This document shows positions 8,627 through 17,276 of a DNA stretch of 64,000 nucleotides, piece by piece. The notes below the pieces were generated by a model. The model ran no database searches and had not been told where the DNA came from. It saw nothing but the letters and a program-made list of their open reading frames with translations. The translations under genes and the position numbers were made by a program. Location: assembly GCA_016180645.1 (NCBI GenBank), contig JACPAV010000012.1, positions 38,031 through 102,030 on the forward strand. The letters are read 5' to 3'. The DNA is from Nitrospirota bacterium (GTDB taxonomy: Bacteria; JACPQY01). How positions within the stretch are numbered: the first letter of the stretch is position 1; every line of letters begins with the position of its first letter.

Positions 8627-10067
8627 GGCGGAAGCACGAACGGTGAAGTTCACGCTGAAAGACCTGATGCGCGCGACCGGAGGAATTTTCCGGGGGGGTC
8701 GCTCCACGGCCACGTTCGACGGCGTCAGCACCGATTCGCGGGATGTTCGCTCCGGCGCCCTCTTTTTTGCGCTCTCCGGCCCGCGGTTTGATGGCCACCG
8801 GTTTGTGGTTTCGGCCTTGAAATCCGGCGCCTTCGGAGCGGTGATCCGGGAGGGTGAGGCGCCCTCCCTCCGGGGCCCGGCCACGGCCGCCCGGGAGGAG
8901 AGCATTCTCGTGGAGGTCTCGAATCCTCTCGACGCCCTCGGCGACCTGGCGCAACAGGCGCGCGCTCGCTTCGCGGGGGCGGTGGTGGGAGTGACCGGCA
9001 GTAATGGCAAGACCACAACCAAGGAAATCCTCCGACTCCTTCTGGGCACCCGACTCGACGTGGGGTGCACCTCGGGAAATTTCAACAATCAGATCGGCCT
9101 GCCCCGGACCCTCCTGGGGTTCTCCGGAGATGAAAAAGTCTGGGTCCTTGAATTGGGAATCAATCAGAGGGGCGAGATGGAACGACTGGCGGCCGTCGCA
9201 TCGCCCACGATCGGGGTGATCACCGACCTTTCCGAATCGCATTTGGAAGGGCTGGAGTCCGGAGAAGGGGTCGCCGAAGAAAAGGGCAGGATGTTTTCCA
9301 GGATGGGGTCGGACGGTGTGGCGGTCGTCCCTTTTGGAAATCCGTTTGTGCCGGTTGCGCTTCGATCCTTCGCCGGACGCGCGGTGACTTTCGGGTTGGA
9401 CGAGCGGGCGGACGTCCATGCGCGAAATATCCGCCGAGAGGGAATCCGAGGCGCGCGATTCGAACTGCATTCGAGGGGGGAAAAACTGGACCTCCTCCTT
9501 CCGGGGGGGTCCACACCGGTTCTCCTCAATACGCTGGCGGCCATCGCCGCCGGCCAGGAAGCCGGATTGGAACTCGGGGACGTTGCGGCGGGGATCGAGA
9601 AATTCACACCCGTCAAAGGGCGACTGAACGTCATCGAGGGACGATGGACGATCGTGGACGACACGTACAACGCCAATCCGGCTTCCACGATCGCGGCCCT
9701 GAAATTTCTGAAAATGGAGATGCGTCCAGGAAGGACGGTCTGCTGTTTGGGGGACATGAAAGAGCTAGGGACGGCAAGCGAGCGATGGCACAGGGCCATC
9801 GGCCGGGAAGCGGCAACGCTGGGCTATGGCTGCATCATTGCAGTGGGGAACATGGCTTCGTGGGTTGCCGAGGGGGCCAAGGAAGGCCGCTGTCCTCCAA
9901 ACAAAGTTTTTTCGTGCGGAACCGCGGACGAAGCGCTCGACGTGTTGCGGGAGCAGCTCCGCCCCGGGGACGGCGTGCTGGTCAAGGGCAGCCGCGCCAT
10001 GGCGATGGAACGAGTGGTTGAGGGGTTGAAGAAAATGGAGGAAGAGATTCGTGGATCGTCCTCCTGA
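8616..10067 (+). CDS. murF: UDP-MurNAc-tripeptide--D-Ala-D-Ala ligase
   Basis: Adds D-Ala-D-Ala to complete the UDP-MurNAc-pentapeptide. 483 residues from the ATG at 8616; a GTG at 8643 (VKFTLKDLMRATGG) gives an equally family-like start and cannot be excluded. GVTGSNGKTTTKE is the ATP-binding loop, FNNQIGLP the substrate segment, and DDTYNANPAS the conserved Mur-ligase C-terminal motif. It lies between murE (overlap) and mraY (5-base gap). Confidence 0.96.
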   Translation: MRPEAEARTVKFTLKDLMRATGGIFRGGRSTATFDGVSTDSRDVRSGALFFALSGPRFDGHRFVVSALKSGAFGAVIREGEAPSLRGPATAAREESILVEVSNPLDALGDLAQQARARFAGAVVGVTGSNGKTTTKEILRLLLGTRLDVGCTSGNFNNQIGLPRTLLGFSGDEKVWVLELGINQRGEMERLAAVASPTIGVITDLSESHLEGLESGEGVAEEKGRMFSRMGSDGVAVVPFGNPFVPVALRSFAGRAVTFGLDERADVHARNIRREGIRGARFELHSRGEKLDLLLPGGSTPVLLNTLAAIAAGQEAGLELGDVAAGIEKFTPVKGRLNVIEGRWTIVDDTYNANPASTIAALKFLKMEMRPGRTVCCLGDMKELGTASERWHRAIGREAATLGYGCIIAVGNMASWVAEGAKEGRCPPNKVFSCGTADEALDVLREQLRPGDGVLVKGSRAMAMERVVEGLKKMEEEIRGSSS

Positions 10068-10072
10068 CCGCC

Positions 10073-11149
10073 GTGCTGTACTACCTTTTCTTTCCGTTCC
10101 GGGACATCCACACGGTGTTCAACGTCTTCCGCTATATCACCTTCCGGACTTTTTGGGCGCTCATGACCGCGCTGATTCTGGGGTTCATCATCGGTCCGGC
10201 CCTCATCCGGAAATTTGCGGCGCTCAAGATCGGGCAGACCATCCGGCCGGAAGGGCCGCAGGGACACGCCTCGAAAGCCGGGACGCCCACGATGGGAGGC
10301 GCGCTCATCCTATCCGGAGCGATTCTCTCCGTGCTCCTGTGGACGAACGTGCGGAACGCCTATGTGTGGATTCTCCTCTTGGTCACGGCCGGCATGGGGT
10401 TGGTGGGGTTCCTGGACGATTGGTTGAAGTTGAAGCGTGGCGCCGCCCGAGGGCTTTCCGCGCGCGAAAAGTTTCTTTTCCAGTGCGTGGTGGCGGCTGC
10501 CGCCGCCTATTTCATTTTCCGACTGCCGAACTTCTCCACGGAGGTCTGGATCCCCTTCTTCAAGAACCTTCACCCGGACATCGGCCTCTGGTACCTGCCG
10601 TTCATGATGCTGATCATCGTGGGCACGGCGAACGCGGTGAATCTCACGGACGGTCTGGACGGACTGGCCATAGGACCGATCCTGGTGGCGTCGCTCGCCT
10701 TCGCGGTGTTCGCCTACGTGGCCGGCCACAGCCAGATCGCGGAGTACCTCCAGGTGCGTTTTGTGCGCGGGGGGGGGGAAGTGGCGGTTTTCTGCGGGGC
10801 CCTGTTCGGGGCGAGTTTGAGCTTCCTCTGGTACAACTCCTATCCGGCGCAGGTGTTCATGGGCGACGTGGGCTCGTTGGCGTTGGGCGGCGCACTGGGG
10901 GTGGTGGCGATCGTCAGCAAACAAGAGCTGTTGCTTCCCATTGTGGGCGGAATTTTCGTGGTCGAAACGCTCTCGGTGATCATCCAGGTGACGTCGTACA
11001 AATTGAGAAAAAAGAGGGTCTTCCGCATGGCGCCATTCCACCATCACCTCGAACTCAAAGGGTGGTCCGAGCCGAAAATCGTGGTCCGATTCTGGATCCT
11101 CTCCATCCTGCTCGCCGTGTTCGCCATGAGCACGCTGAAGGTCAGATAA
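10073..11149 (+). CDS. mraY: Phospho-MurNAc-pentapeptide translocase
   Basis: Integral membrane enzyme that makes lipid I from UDP-MurNAc-pentapeptide and undecaprenyl phosphate. 358 residues from the GTG at 10073, giving VLYYLFFPFRD and then the signature FNVFRYITFRT. About ten membrane segments; catalytic-site motifs are FLDDWLK, NLTDGLDGLAIGP and the HHHLELKGW loop near the C-terminus. A run of nine G occurs near 10770. Another open frame covers the same bases (10051-11154) but is not hydrophobic and matches nothing. Confidence 0.95.
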   Translation: MLYYLFFPFRDIHTVFNVFRYITFRTFWALMTALILGFIIGPALIRKFAALKIGQTIRPEGPQGHASKAGTPTMGGALILSGAILSVLLWTNVRNAYVWILLLVTAGMGLVGFLDDWLKLKRGAARGLSAREKFLFQCVVAAAAAYFIFRLPNFSTEVWIPFFKNLHPDIGLWYLPFMMLIIVGTANAVNLTDGLDGLAIGPILVASLAFAVFAYVAGHSQIAEYLQVRFVRGGGEVAVFCGALFGASLSFLWYNSYPAQVFMGDVGSLALGGALGVVAIVSKQELLLPIVGGIFVVETLSVIIQVTSYKLRKKRVFRMAPFHHHLELKGWSEPKIVVRFWILSILLAVFAMSTLKVR

Positions 11150-11150
11150 T

Positions 11151-12665
11151 TTGAAATCTCAAATCTCAAATCTCAAATCGGCCCGCGTGGCCGTTCTGGG
11201 CCTGGCCTCCACCGGGCGAGCGGTGTGCAGGTTCCTCCTAAGAGAGGGCGCCACGGTATTGGGACTGGACCAGAAGGATACCCTTCTCATGCAGGAAATC
11301 GTGAAACCCCTGGTGGAAGCGGGCGTGACCGTCCGTCTCGGTCCGCATCGCAGCGAGGATTTTCGGGGAGTGGATGTGCTGGTCCTGAGTCCCGGCGTGT
11401 CGATTTCTCATCCCACGATCAAGGAGGTTTCGAACCGGATCCCCGTCTGGAGCGAGATCGAACTGGCGTATCGCCATCTGAAGGCTCCGATCATCGGCGT
11501 GACAGGGACCAACGGCAAGAGCACGACCACGGTGCTCATCGGCAAGATCTTGGAAGCGGCGGGAAAGCGGGTCTTCACGGGCGGCAACCTCGGAACGCCC
11601 CTCATCGAAGCGGTCGGTGGCTCCTGGGATTGGATCGTCTGCGAAATCAGCAGTTTCCAGCTTGAGGCGATTCGGGAGTTCAGGCCGAAAATCGGCGTCT
11701 TTTTGAACATCACGGACGACCATCTGGACCGGCACAAGGATTTCAACGAGTATTTCGACGCCAAGAAACGATTGTTCGAACACCAACGAAGCGAGGATTT
11801 CGCCGTCATCAATCTGGATGATCCGCTGTTGGCGGATTGGGCCCGCGCATTGTCCGCCTCGCTCATCGGTACGAGCCGGCTTCGATCGACCTCGCCGGGC
11901 GCCTTCCTCCGGGGGGACGAGTTGGTGTACGGCGATACCCGTGTCGAGGAGAGCTATCCGCTGGCGGAAGCCAACCTCAAGGGCGTGCACAACATTGAGA
12001 ACATGCTGGCTTCGATTGCGGCGGCCCGCCTCGCCTTCTGTCCGCCGGATGCGATCCGCTCCGTCCTGAAAACATTCCAGCCCCTTCCGCACCGGATGGA
12101 ATGGGTGGGAGCGGTGAAGGGCGTCGACTTCTACGACGATTCCAAGGCCACCAACGTTGGCGCGGTGATTCGCGCCATCGAATCGATGACCCCCACGACG
12201 GGGGAAATGCCGCGGGAGGGCAGGAGCCCGGAGCGGCTGACCCGCAAAACGGTCTTGATCCTCGGCGGCCTCGACAAAGGTGGGGATTTCGGCCTGATCG
12301 CGAGTCAGTCCGATCGAATCCGCCATGCGGTCTTGATCGGCCAGGCCAGGCAGCGATTGGAAGAAGCATTGCGGGGCAGGGTGGAGACCTCCCCCGCCGG
12401 ATCGATGGGTGAAGCGGTGCGGTCGGCGTGGAAATCCGCGGAAGAGGGAGATGCGGTGCTGCTTTCACCGGCGTGCGCGAGCTTCGACATGTTCAAAAGC
12501 TACAAGGATCGAGGTGAACAATTTTGTGAGGCCGTCAGGAAACTGGCGGCCGAAGTGTCCGCTTCAGGGCGGGAGGGGTCCCAGGCCCGGAAGACAGGCA
12601 GCAAGCCGAGCGATGGAGGGACGGCGAAGTCGCCAAAAGGGGTTTATGAAGCGCGCATGCATTGA
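11151..12665 (+). CDS. murD: UDP-MurNAc-L-Ala--D-Glu ligase with repeat-encoded insertion
   Basis: Adds D-glutamate to UDP-MurNAc-L-Ala. Begins at TTG 11151, two bases after the mraY stop; the first codons are built from an AAATCTC tandem repeat. GVTGTNGKSTTT is the ATP loop; DDHLDRH and DDSKATNVGA are conserved. At 504 residues it is some 50-60 longer than typical. About 20 extra residues (TPTTGEMPREGRSPERLTRK) lie between DSKATNVGAVIRAIESM and the LILGG strand, exactly where a 53-bp double-hairpin repeat sits, and about 35 low-complexity residues extend the C-terminus. The insertion falls at a loop of the C-terminal domain, so activity is probably retained. Confidence 0.94.
   Translation: MKSQISNLKSARVAVLGLASTGRAVCRFLLREGATVLGLDQKDTLLMQEIVKPLVEAGVTVRLGPHRSEDFRGVDVLVLSPGVSISHPTIKEVSNRIPVWSEIELAYRHLKAPIIGVTGTNGKSTTTVLIGKILEAAGKRVFTGGNLGTPLIEAVGGSWDWIVCEISSFQLEAIREFRPKIGVFLNITDDHLDRHKDFNEYFDAKKRLFEHQRSEDFAVINLDDPLLADWARALSASLIGTSRLRSTSPGAFLRGDELVYGDTRVEESYPLAEANLKGVHNIENMLASIAAARLAFCPPDAIRSVLKTFQPLPHRMEWVGAVKGVDFYDDSKATNVGAVIRAIESMTPTTGEMPREGRSPERLTRKTVLILGGLDKGGDFGLIASQSDRIRHAVLIGQARQRLEEALRGRVETSPAGSMGEAVRSAWKSAEEGDAVLLSPACASFDMFKSYKDRGEQFCEAVRKLAAEVSASGREGSQARKTGSKPSDGGTAKSPKGVYEARMH
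11154..11179 (+). repeat. AAATCTC heptamer tandem repeat at murD start
   Basis: Three full copies of AAATCTC plus AAATC. They encode the first residues of MurD (KSQISNLKS) and lie in the translation initiation region. A related AAATTTGAGATC palindrome occurs at the ftsW 5' end. Confidence 0.85.
12188..12240 (+). repeat. 53-bp double-hairpin repeat, copy A (in murD)
   Basis: Two adjacent hairpins: CCCCC-N5-GGGGG (12190-12204), then GCCGC/GCGGC enclosing GGGC-agga-GCCC (12209-12237). It is translated in frame inside murD. It matches copy B (20367-20419) at 51 of 53 positions and copy C (59412-59464) at 45 of 53 by hand alignment. Confidence 0.9.
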
Positions 12666-13918
12666 CCCCGCCTCGAACCCATCTCAGATCTCAAATTTCG
12701 AATTTGAGATCGCCGGAACGCGGCGGCGGACTCGACTGGCCGCTCGTGGTGGCCGTGGCCTCTCTCTGCATTCTGGGCGCCTTCATGGTCTACAGCGCGA
12801 GCTACTTCTACGCCCTCAAGAAATTCGAGGATCCGAGCTTCTTCTTCAAGAAACAGCTCCTCTGGCTGGCGGTGGGACTGATCTCGATGCTGGCGGCATC
12901 CCGGATTCGCCTGGAAACCTGGGGCCGACTCGCCGCGCCGCTTCTGCTGCTCAGTATCATCATGCTGGGACTGGTTCTCACGGGATTGGGCACGGAAGTC
13001 GGCGGCGGGCGCCGGTGGTTCCGGCTCGGGGGATTCAGTTTTCAGCCGGCCGAATTGGCCAAGTTCAGCTTGATTCTCTACATGGCCGGCTCCTTGCCGC
13101 GGAAAGAAGACTCCATGCGTAGTTTCCTGAAGGGCGTTCTGCCCTACCTGATCATCGGAGGACTCTGCGTCGTTCTCGTTCTGGCCGAGCCGGATTTCGG
13201 GATGGCCATGACCATGCTCGGGCTCGTGCTGCTCATGGTGTTCATCGCGGGGATGCGTTTCCGGTACGTGGCCATGACGGTCCTGGCGGCGGCGCCGATG
13301 GCCGTTTTTCTCGTCATGAAGCAGCCGTATCGCGTGAAGCGCGTCGTTTCCTTCCTCAACCCCTGGGAACACTACGAAGGGAGCGGGTTCCAACTGATCC
13401 AATCCCTTCTTTCGTTCATGGCCGGGGGGGGGGCGGGAGTCGGACTGGGCTCGGGCCGGCAGAAGCTGTTCTTTCTGCCCGAAGCACACACTGATTTTCT
13501 CCTGGCCGTGGTGGGGGAGGAGTTGGGACTGGTGGGCGTGTTGATCGTTCTCGGACTGTTCGGACTGATCCTGCACCGCGGTCTCCAGATCAGCCGGCGC
13601 GCGCCGGATGCGTTCACGTCGCTCCTGGCCACAGGGCTCACGCTGCTCATCGTGTTCCAGGCTATACTGAATGCAGGGGTTTCGGTGGGGCTTCTTCCGA
13701 CGAAGGGAATGCCCTTGCCCTTCATGAGTTATGGGGGTACATCGATATGGGTCAATTTGATGGCCGCGGGAATTCTCCTCGGCATAGGCAGGAGATCCCA
13801 TGAAACGGTTGTTGATCGCATGCGGGGGTACGGGGGGGCACCTGTTCCCGGCATTGGCGGTCGCGGAAAAATATGGGGAAGCCAGGGTCGGCTCCCCGGA
13901 GGGACACAGGGATCGTGA
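12662..13918 (+). CDS. ftsW: Septal peptidoglycan polymerase FtsW
   Basis: SEDS-family glycosyltransferase that polymerises septal glycan with FtsI. 418 residues from a TTG overlapping the murD stop. About ten membrane segments; family motifs are YSAS near residue 45, the GGGRRWFRLGGFSFQPAELAK region, the NPW/GSGFQLIQS region and the final MSYGGTS. Residues 8-20 (LRSQISNLRSPE) come from a palindromic repeat. The C-terminus runs unusually far: the last 40 residues overlap murG by 119 bases and are Gly/Arg-rich, unlike other FtsW tails. Confidence 0.94.
   Translation: MTPPRTHLRSQISNLRSPERGGGLDWPLVVAVASLCILGAFMVYSASYFYALKKFEDPSFFFKKQLLWLAVGLISMLAASRIRLETWGRLAAPLLLLSIIMLGLVLTGLGTEVGGGRRWFRLGGFSFQPAELAKFSLILYMAGSLPRKEDSMRSFLKGVLPYLIIGGLCVVLVLAEPDFGMAMTMLGLVLLMVFIAGMRFRYVAMTVLAAAPMAVFLVMKQPYRVKRVVSFLNPWEHYEGSGFQLIQSLLSFMAGGGAGVGLGSGRQKLFFLPEAHTDFLLAVVGEELGLVGVLIVLGLFGLILHRGLQISRRAPDAFTSLLATGLTLLIVFQAILNAGVSVGLLPTKGMPLPFMSYGGTSIWVNLMAAGILLGIGRRSHETVVDRMRGYGGAPVPGIGGRGKIWGSQGRLPGGTQGS
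12687..12711. repeat. Perfect palindrome inside ftsW 5' end
   Basis: GATCTCAAATT (12687-12697), loop TCG, AATTTGAGATC (12701-12711): 11-bp perfect arms. It is related to the AAATCTC repeat at the murD start and is translated in FtsW. Confidence 0.85.
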
Positions 13919-14903
13919 ACTCTTGTTCGTCGGTGTAGAAGACAAAGTCTTCGAGAAAGTCCTCTCGAAGCAGGGCCTGCCCTATCGGACGATTTCCTCG
14001 GGCGCCCTGCACGGAGGGGGATGGCGGGGTCGACTCCGTTCGGTGCGCCGCATCGGGCGGGGCATAGGGGAGGCACGAAAGATTCTCCGTGAATTCGCCC
14101 CGGACGCGCTCCTCGGCATGGGCGGATTCGCCCAAGTCCCCACTTTTCTTGCCGCTCGATTGGCGGGAATCCCTTCGGCCCTTCATGAACAGAATGCGAC
14201 CGCGGGGCGGGCCAATCTTCTCCTTTCGCGGCTCGCCGCACGGGTGTTCGTGTCGCATGACTCCGCCGTGAATCAGTTCCCGAAAGGCCGGGCCCTGTTC
14301 ACCGGCCTTCCCGTCCGACGCTCCTTCTTCGAGTACCCGTCACCCGTCCCCCATCACCCGTCACCTTTCACGCTTTTTGTGCTCGGCGGAAGCCAGGGAG
14401 CCTATTTTCTCAACCGGTTGATGGCGGACGTACTGCCGAAACTCGGAAGTCTGGCGGCCCGATTCCGATTCATTCACCAGACAGGGGAGGGTGACTACTC
14501 TTTCGTGGCGGATGCGTACCGGGCCGCGGGGGTTCGGGCGGAGACCGCCCCATTTTTCCACGACGTGGATCGTCGCCTCCGGGAAACTCATTTGGTCCTC
14601 GCCCGCGCCGGGGCCTCATCCGTGGCCGAATTCTCCGCCGCCGGCCGCGGCGCCGTACTCGTGCCGTATCCATTCGCCGTGAAGGATCACCAATTCGCCA
14701 ATGCCAGGGCGTTGGAATCGGCGGGCGGGGCGCAGGTCTTTCGCCAGAGCGAGATGACCGCCGACAAGATGGCCAACATTCTCGCGTATTTTCTGGAGAA
14801 GCCTGAAAAGGCCGTGGAGATGGGGACAAACGCAGCGAAGCTGGCCCGCCCGGACGCCGCGAAGCGGGTTTGCGAAGAACTTGAAAAACTATGTCTGAAT
14901 TAG
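13800..14903 (+). CDS. murG: Lipid II synthase (GlcNAc transferase) MurG
   Basis: Transfers GlcNAc to lipid I at the inner membrane face. The ATG at 13800 gives MKRLLIACGGTGGHLFPALA with the GGTGGH donor/lipid motif; GMGGF, HEQNATAGRAN and the C-domain ARAGASSVAEFSAAGRG with the DHQFANA segment are all present. 367 residues. A Pro/His-rich stretch (YPSPVPHHPSPF, about residues 179-190) between the two Rossmann domains is encoded by degenerate ACCCGTC repeats (14334-14368). It starts within the 3' end of ftsW and overlaps murC by 13 bases. Confidence 0.96.
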   Translation: MKRLLIACGGTGGHLFPALAVAEKYGEARVGSPEGHRDRELLFVGVEDKVFEKVLSKQGLPYRTISSGALHGGGWRGRLRSVRRIGRGIGEARKILREFAPDALLGMGGFAQVPTFLAARLAGIPSALHEQNATAGRANLLLSRLAARVFVSHDSAVNQFPKGRALFTGLPVRRSFFEYPSPVPHHPSPFTLFVLGGSQGAYFLNRLMADVLPKLGSLAARFRFIHQTGEGDYSFVADAYRAAGVRAETAPFFHDVDRRLRETHLVLARAGASSVAEFSAAGRGAVLVPYPFAVKDHQFANARALESAGGAQVFRQSEMTADKMANILAYFLEKPEKAVEMGTNAAKLARPDAAKRVCEELEKLCLN

Positions 14904-16318
14904 CCGGCGCAACCGATACGGCCTACCCCCGCATCCGTCGGGTCCACATGATCGGCGTGGGCGGGAGCGGCATGAGCGGAATCGCCGAAGTCTTGTTGAC
15001 CCACGGTTATGACGTGAGCGGGTCGGACGCGAAGTGGACCTCCGTGACCGAGCGGTTGGAGAAGATGGGGGTGAAAGTTTCGATCGGTCATCAGGCGGAG
15101 AACGTGAAAGATGTGGACGTGGTGGTCTTTTCTTCCGCCGTGGCGCCGGACAATCCCGAAGTGTCCGAGGCCCGGCAGCGGGGAATCCCGGTGATTCCGC
15201 GGGCGGAAATGCTGGCGGAAGTCATGCGCATGAAATACGGCATCCTCGTGGCCGGCGCGCATGGAAAGACGACCACGACCTCCCTTTTAGCCCATCTCCT
15301 CACCGAGGCGAAGTTCGACCCCACCGTGGTCATCGGGGGCCGTTTCCTCTCGTGGGGAGGGGGCGCGAAGCCCGGCCGCGGGAAATTCGTCGTGGCGGAG
15401 GCGGACGAAAGCGACGGCTCTTTCCTTAAGCTCAGTCCGACGATCGCCGTGGTGACGAATGTGGACCGCGAGCACATGAATCACTACCGCACGATGGGCC
15501 GGCTGAAGACGGCATTTCTGGAATTCATGAACAAAGTGCCGTTTTTCGGGCTCTGCGTGGTCTGCACCGAGAATCCAATTCTCCGGAAGCTCAGACCCAA
15601 AATCCAGCGCCGGGTGGTCACCTACGGTTGCAAACCCAAAGGGGACAGCTGGGCCAGGAAGATCACGTTCGACGGTGGCCGCAGCTCCTTCGAGGTCATG
15701 CTGGGGAAGGAGTCTCTGGGGCCATTCGAGGTCCCGCTCATCGGATACCACAACGTACTCAATTCCCTTGGCGCACTCGCCACCGCCCGGGAGCTCGGCA
15801 TCCCGGTGGAAACCGCGCGGGCGGCTCTGAAGACTTTTCCCGGTGTGCACCGGCGGTTTGAAGTGAAGGGGGTCCACCACGATGTCATGATCGTGGACGA
15901 CTACGGCCACCACCCACAGGAAATCCGCGTGACTCTGCGCGCCGCCCGTGAGAGCTGGCCGAAGCGGCGGCTCGTGGTGGCTTTCCAGCCGCACCGCTAC
16001 TCGCGCACCCAGGATTTATTCGAGGAATTCATGGTCTCGTTTGGGGACGCGCATGAACTTTTTGTCGCCGACATCTACTCGGCCGGCGAAACGGCCATCG
16101 AGGGCGTACACGCCTCCAAATTGGTGGAAGGCCTCAAGGCAAAAGGATTCGACCGAGCGCACTACCACGCCGACCGCCGGCAGATGACGGAGGAGATCGC
16201 GAGGCTCCTCCGGCCCGGAGATCTCTTTCTCACCCTCGGGGCGGGGGATATCTGGATGGTGGCCGAAGAAATCATCCACCGGCTGACCCAGGAAGGAGAG
16301 CAGGCCCGTGTCGCTTAA
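14891..16318 (+). CDS. murC: UDP-MurNAc--L-alanine ligase
   Basis: First amino-acid ligase of peptidoglycan synthesis. 475 residues: N-terminal UDP-binding domain with GVGGSGMSGIAE, ATP loop AGAHGKTTTTS, EADESDGSF, and C-terminal DDYGHHPQEI and FQPHRYSRT motifs, all canonical. Its start overlaps murG and its end overlaps murB. Length is normal. Confidence 0.97.
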   Translation: MSELAGATDTAYPRIRRVHMIGVGGSGMSGIAEVLLTHGYDVSGSDAKWTSVTERLEKMGVKVSIGHQAENVKDVDVVVFSSAVAPDNPEVSEARQRGIPVIPRAEMLAEVMRMKYGILVAGAHGKTTTTSLLAHLLTEAKFDPTVVIGGRFLSWGGGAKPGRGKFVVAEADESDGSFLKLSPTIAVVTNVDREHMNHYRTMGRLKTAFLEFMNKVPFFGLCVVCTENPILRKLRPKIQRRVVTYGCKPKGDSWARKITFDGGRSSFEVMLGKESLGPFEVPLIGYHNVLNSLGALATARELGIPVETARAALKTFPGVHRRFEVKGVHHDVMIVDDYGHHPQEIRVTLRAARESWPKRRLVVAFQPHRYSRTQDLFEEFMVSFGDAHELFVADIYSAGETAIEGVHASKLVEGLKAKGFDRAHYHADRRQMTEEIARLLRPGDLFLTLGAGDIWMVAEEIIHRLTQEGEQARVA

Positions 16319-17276
16319 TGCCGAAACGCGCGCCGTGTTGAAGGAGACGCTCAAAAGCGATGTGGAGTTCGAGGCCTCCATGGCGAAGTGCACCACCTTG
16401 CGCGTGGGCGGGCCGGTCGATGCCATGGTCCACCCCCGATCCATCGATCAGGTCCAGTGGCTCCTGTCGTTCTGCAAGGCGCGGGGCGTTCCGTATTGGG
16501 TCAAAGGCCGCGGCTCGAATATGCTTGTCCTTTCCAAAGGCATTGAGGGCGTCCTCATCGATTTCACCGAGGGGATGTCAAAGATCAAACGGCTGGCCGG
16601 AAACCAGGTGTACGCGGAGAGCGGGGCCAACATCACGAAGCTCCTCGATTTCTGTCGGAAAGAAGGACTGGGTGGAGTGGAGTTCATCACGGGGACGCCG
16701 GGCACGGTGGGCGGCGCGCTGTTCATGAATGCGGGTGCGAACCAGGGCGAGATGAAGGACATCGTGCGCGAAGTGACGCTGGTGAACGGAACGGGCACGG
16801 TGGCGCGGAAGCGGCGCGAGGAGATCGGGTTCCGGTATCGCGCGAGCGGACTCGCGCCGGGGACGGTTGTCCTGGGCGTGACCTTTTCGCTCACCCCCAG
16901 GAAGCCCGAGGAGATCCGCAGCACCATCAACCAACTGATCAAGGAACGCCGCGCCAAGGAGCCGAAAGGCCATCCCAGCGCGGGATCGATTTTCAAGAAT
17001 CCGCCCGGAGACTACGCGGGGCGGCTCATCGAGGCCTGCGGGCTGAAAGGCACTCGACTGGGCGGCGCCATGGTTTCCCGGGAACATGCCAATTTCATCG
17101 TGACCACGGGCGATGCGAGCGGGGACGACGTTCTCGCGCTCATCCGCGACATTCGCGGGACCGTGAAGGAGAAAACCGGGATTCTCCTGGAGCCGGAGGT
17201 ACAGATCGTGGGCCGACCCGAGCGGCAGGACCTGGAGGGGTTCATGGAGGAACTGAGTCGTGAAAGGAAAACATAA
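16308..17276 (+). CDS. murB: UDP-N-acetylenolpyruvoylglucosamine reductase
   Basis: FAD/NADPH enzyme making UDP-MurNAc. 322 residues from GTG 16308. FAD-binding segments GRGSNMLV and GTPGTVGGALFMNAGAN are present, as are the catalytic Ser in PSAGSIFKNP and the Glu in LLEPEVQIVG. Lack of the extra Tyr loop and the sequence layout fit the type II (shorter) MurB. Overlaps murC by 11 bases and ddl by 17. Confidence 0.96.
   Translation: MSLNAETRAVLKETLKSDVEFEASMAKCTTLRVGGPVDAMVHPRSIDQVQWLLSFCKARGVPYWVKGRGSNMLVLSKGIEGVLIDFTEGMSKIKRLAGNQVYAESGANITKLLDFCRKEGLGGVEFITGTPGTVGGALFMNAGANQGEMKDIVREVTLVNGTGTVARKRREEIGFRYRASGLAPGTVVLGVTFSLTPRKPEEIRSTINQLIKERRAKEPKGHPSAGSIFKNPPGDYAGRLIEACGLKGTRLGGAMVSREHANFIVTTGDASGDDVLALIRDIRGTVKEKTGILLEPEVQIVGRPERQDLEGFMEELSRERKT

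Noticed and set aside
10051-11154. Alternative plus-strand frame over mraY
   Set aside because: It lacks membrane helices and MraY motifs, which are present in the 10073 frame.
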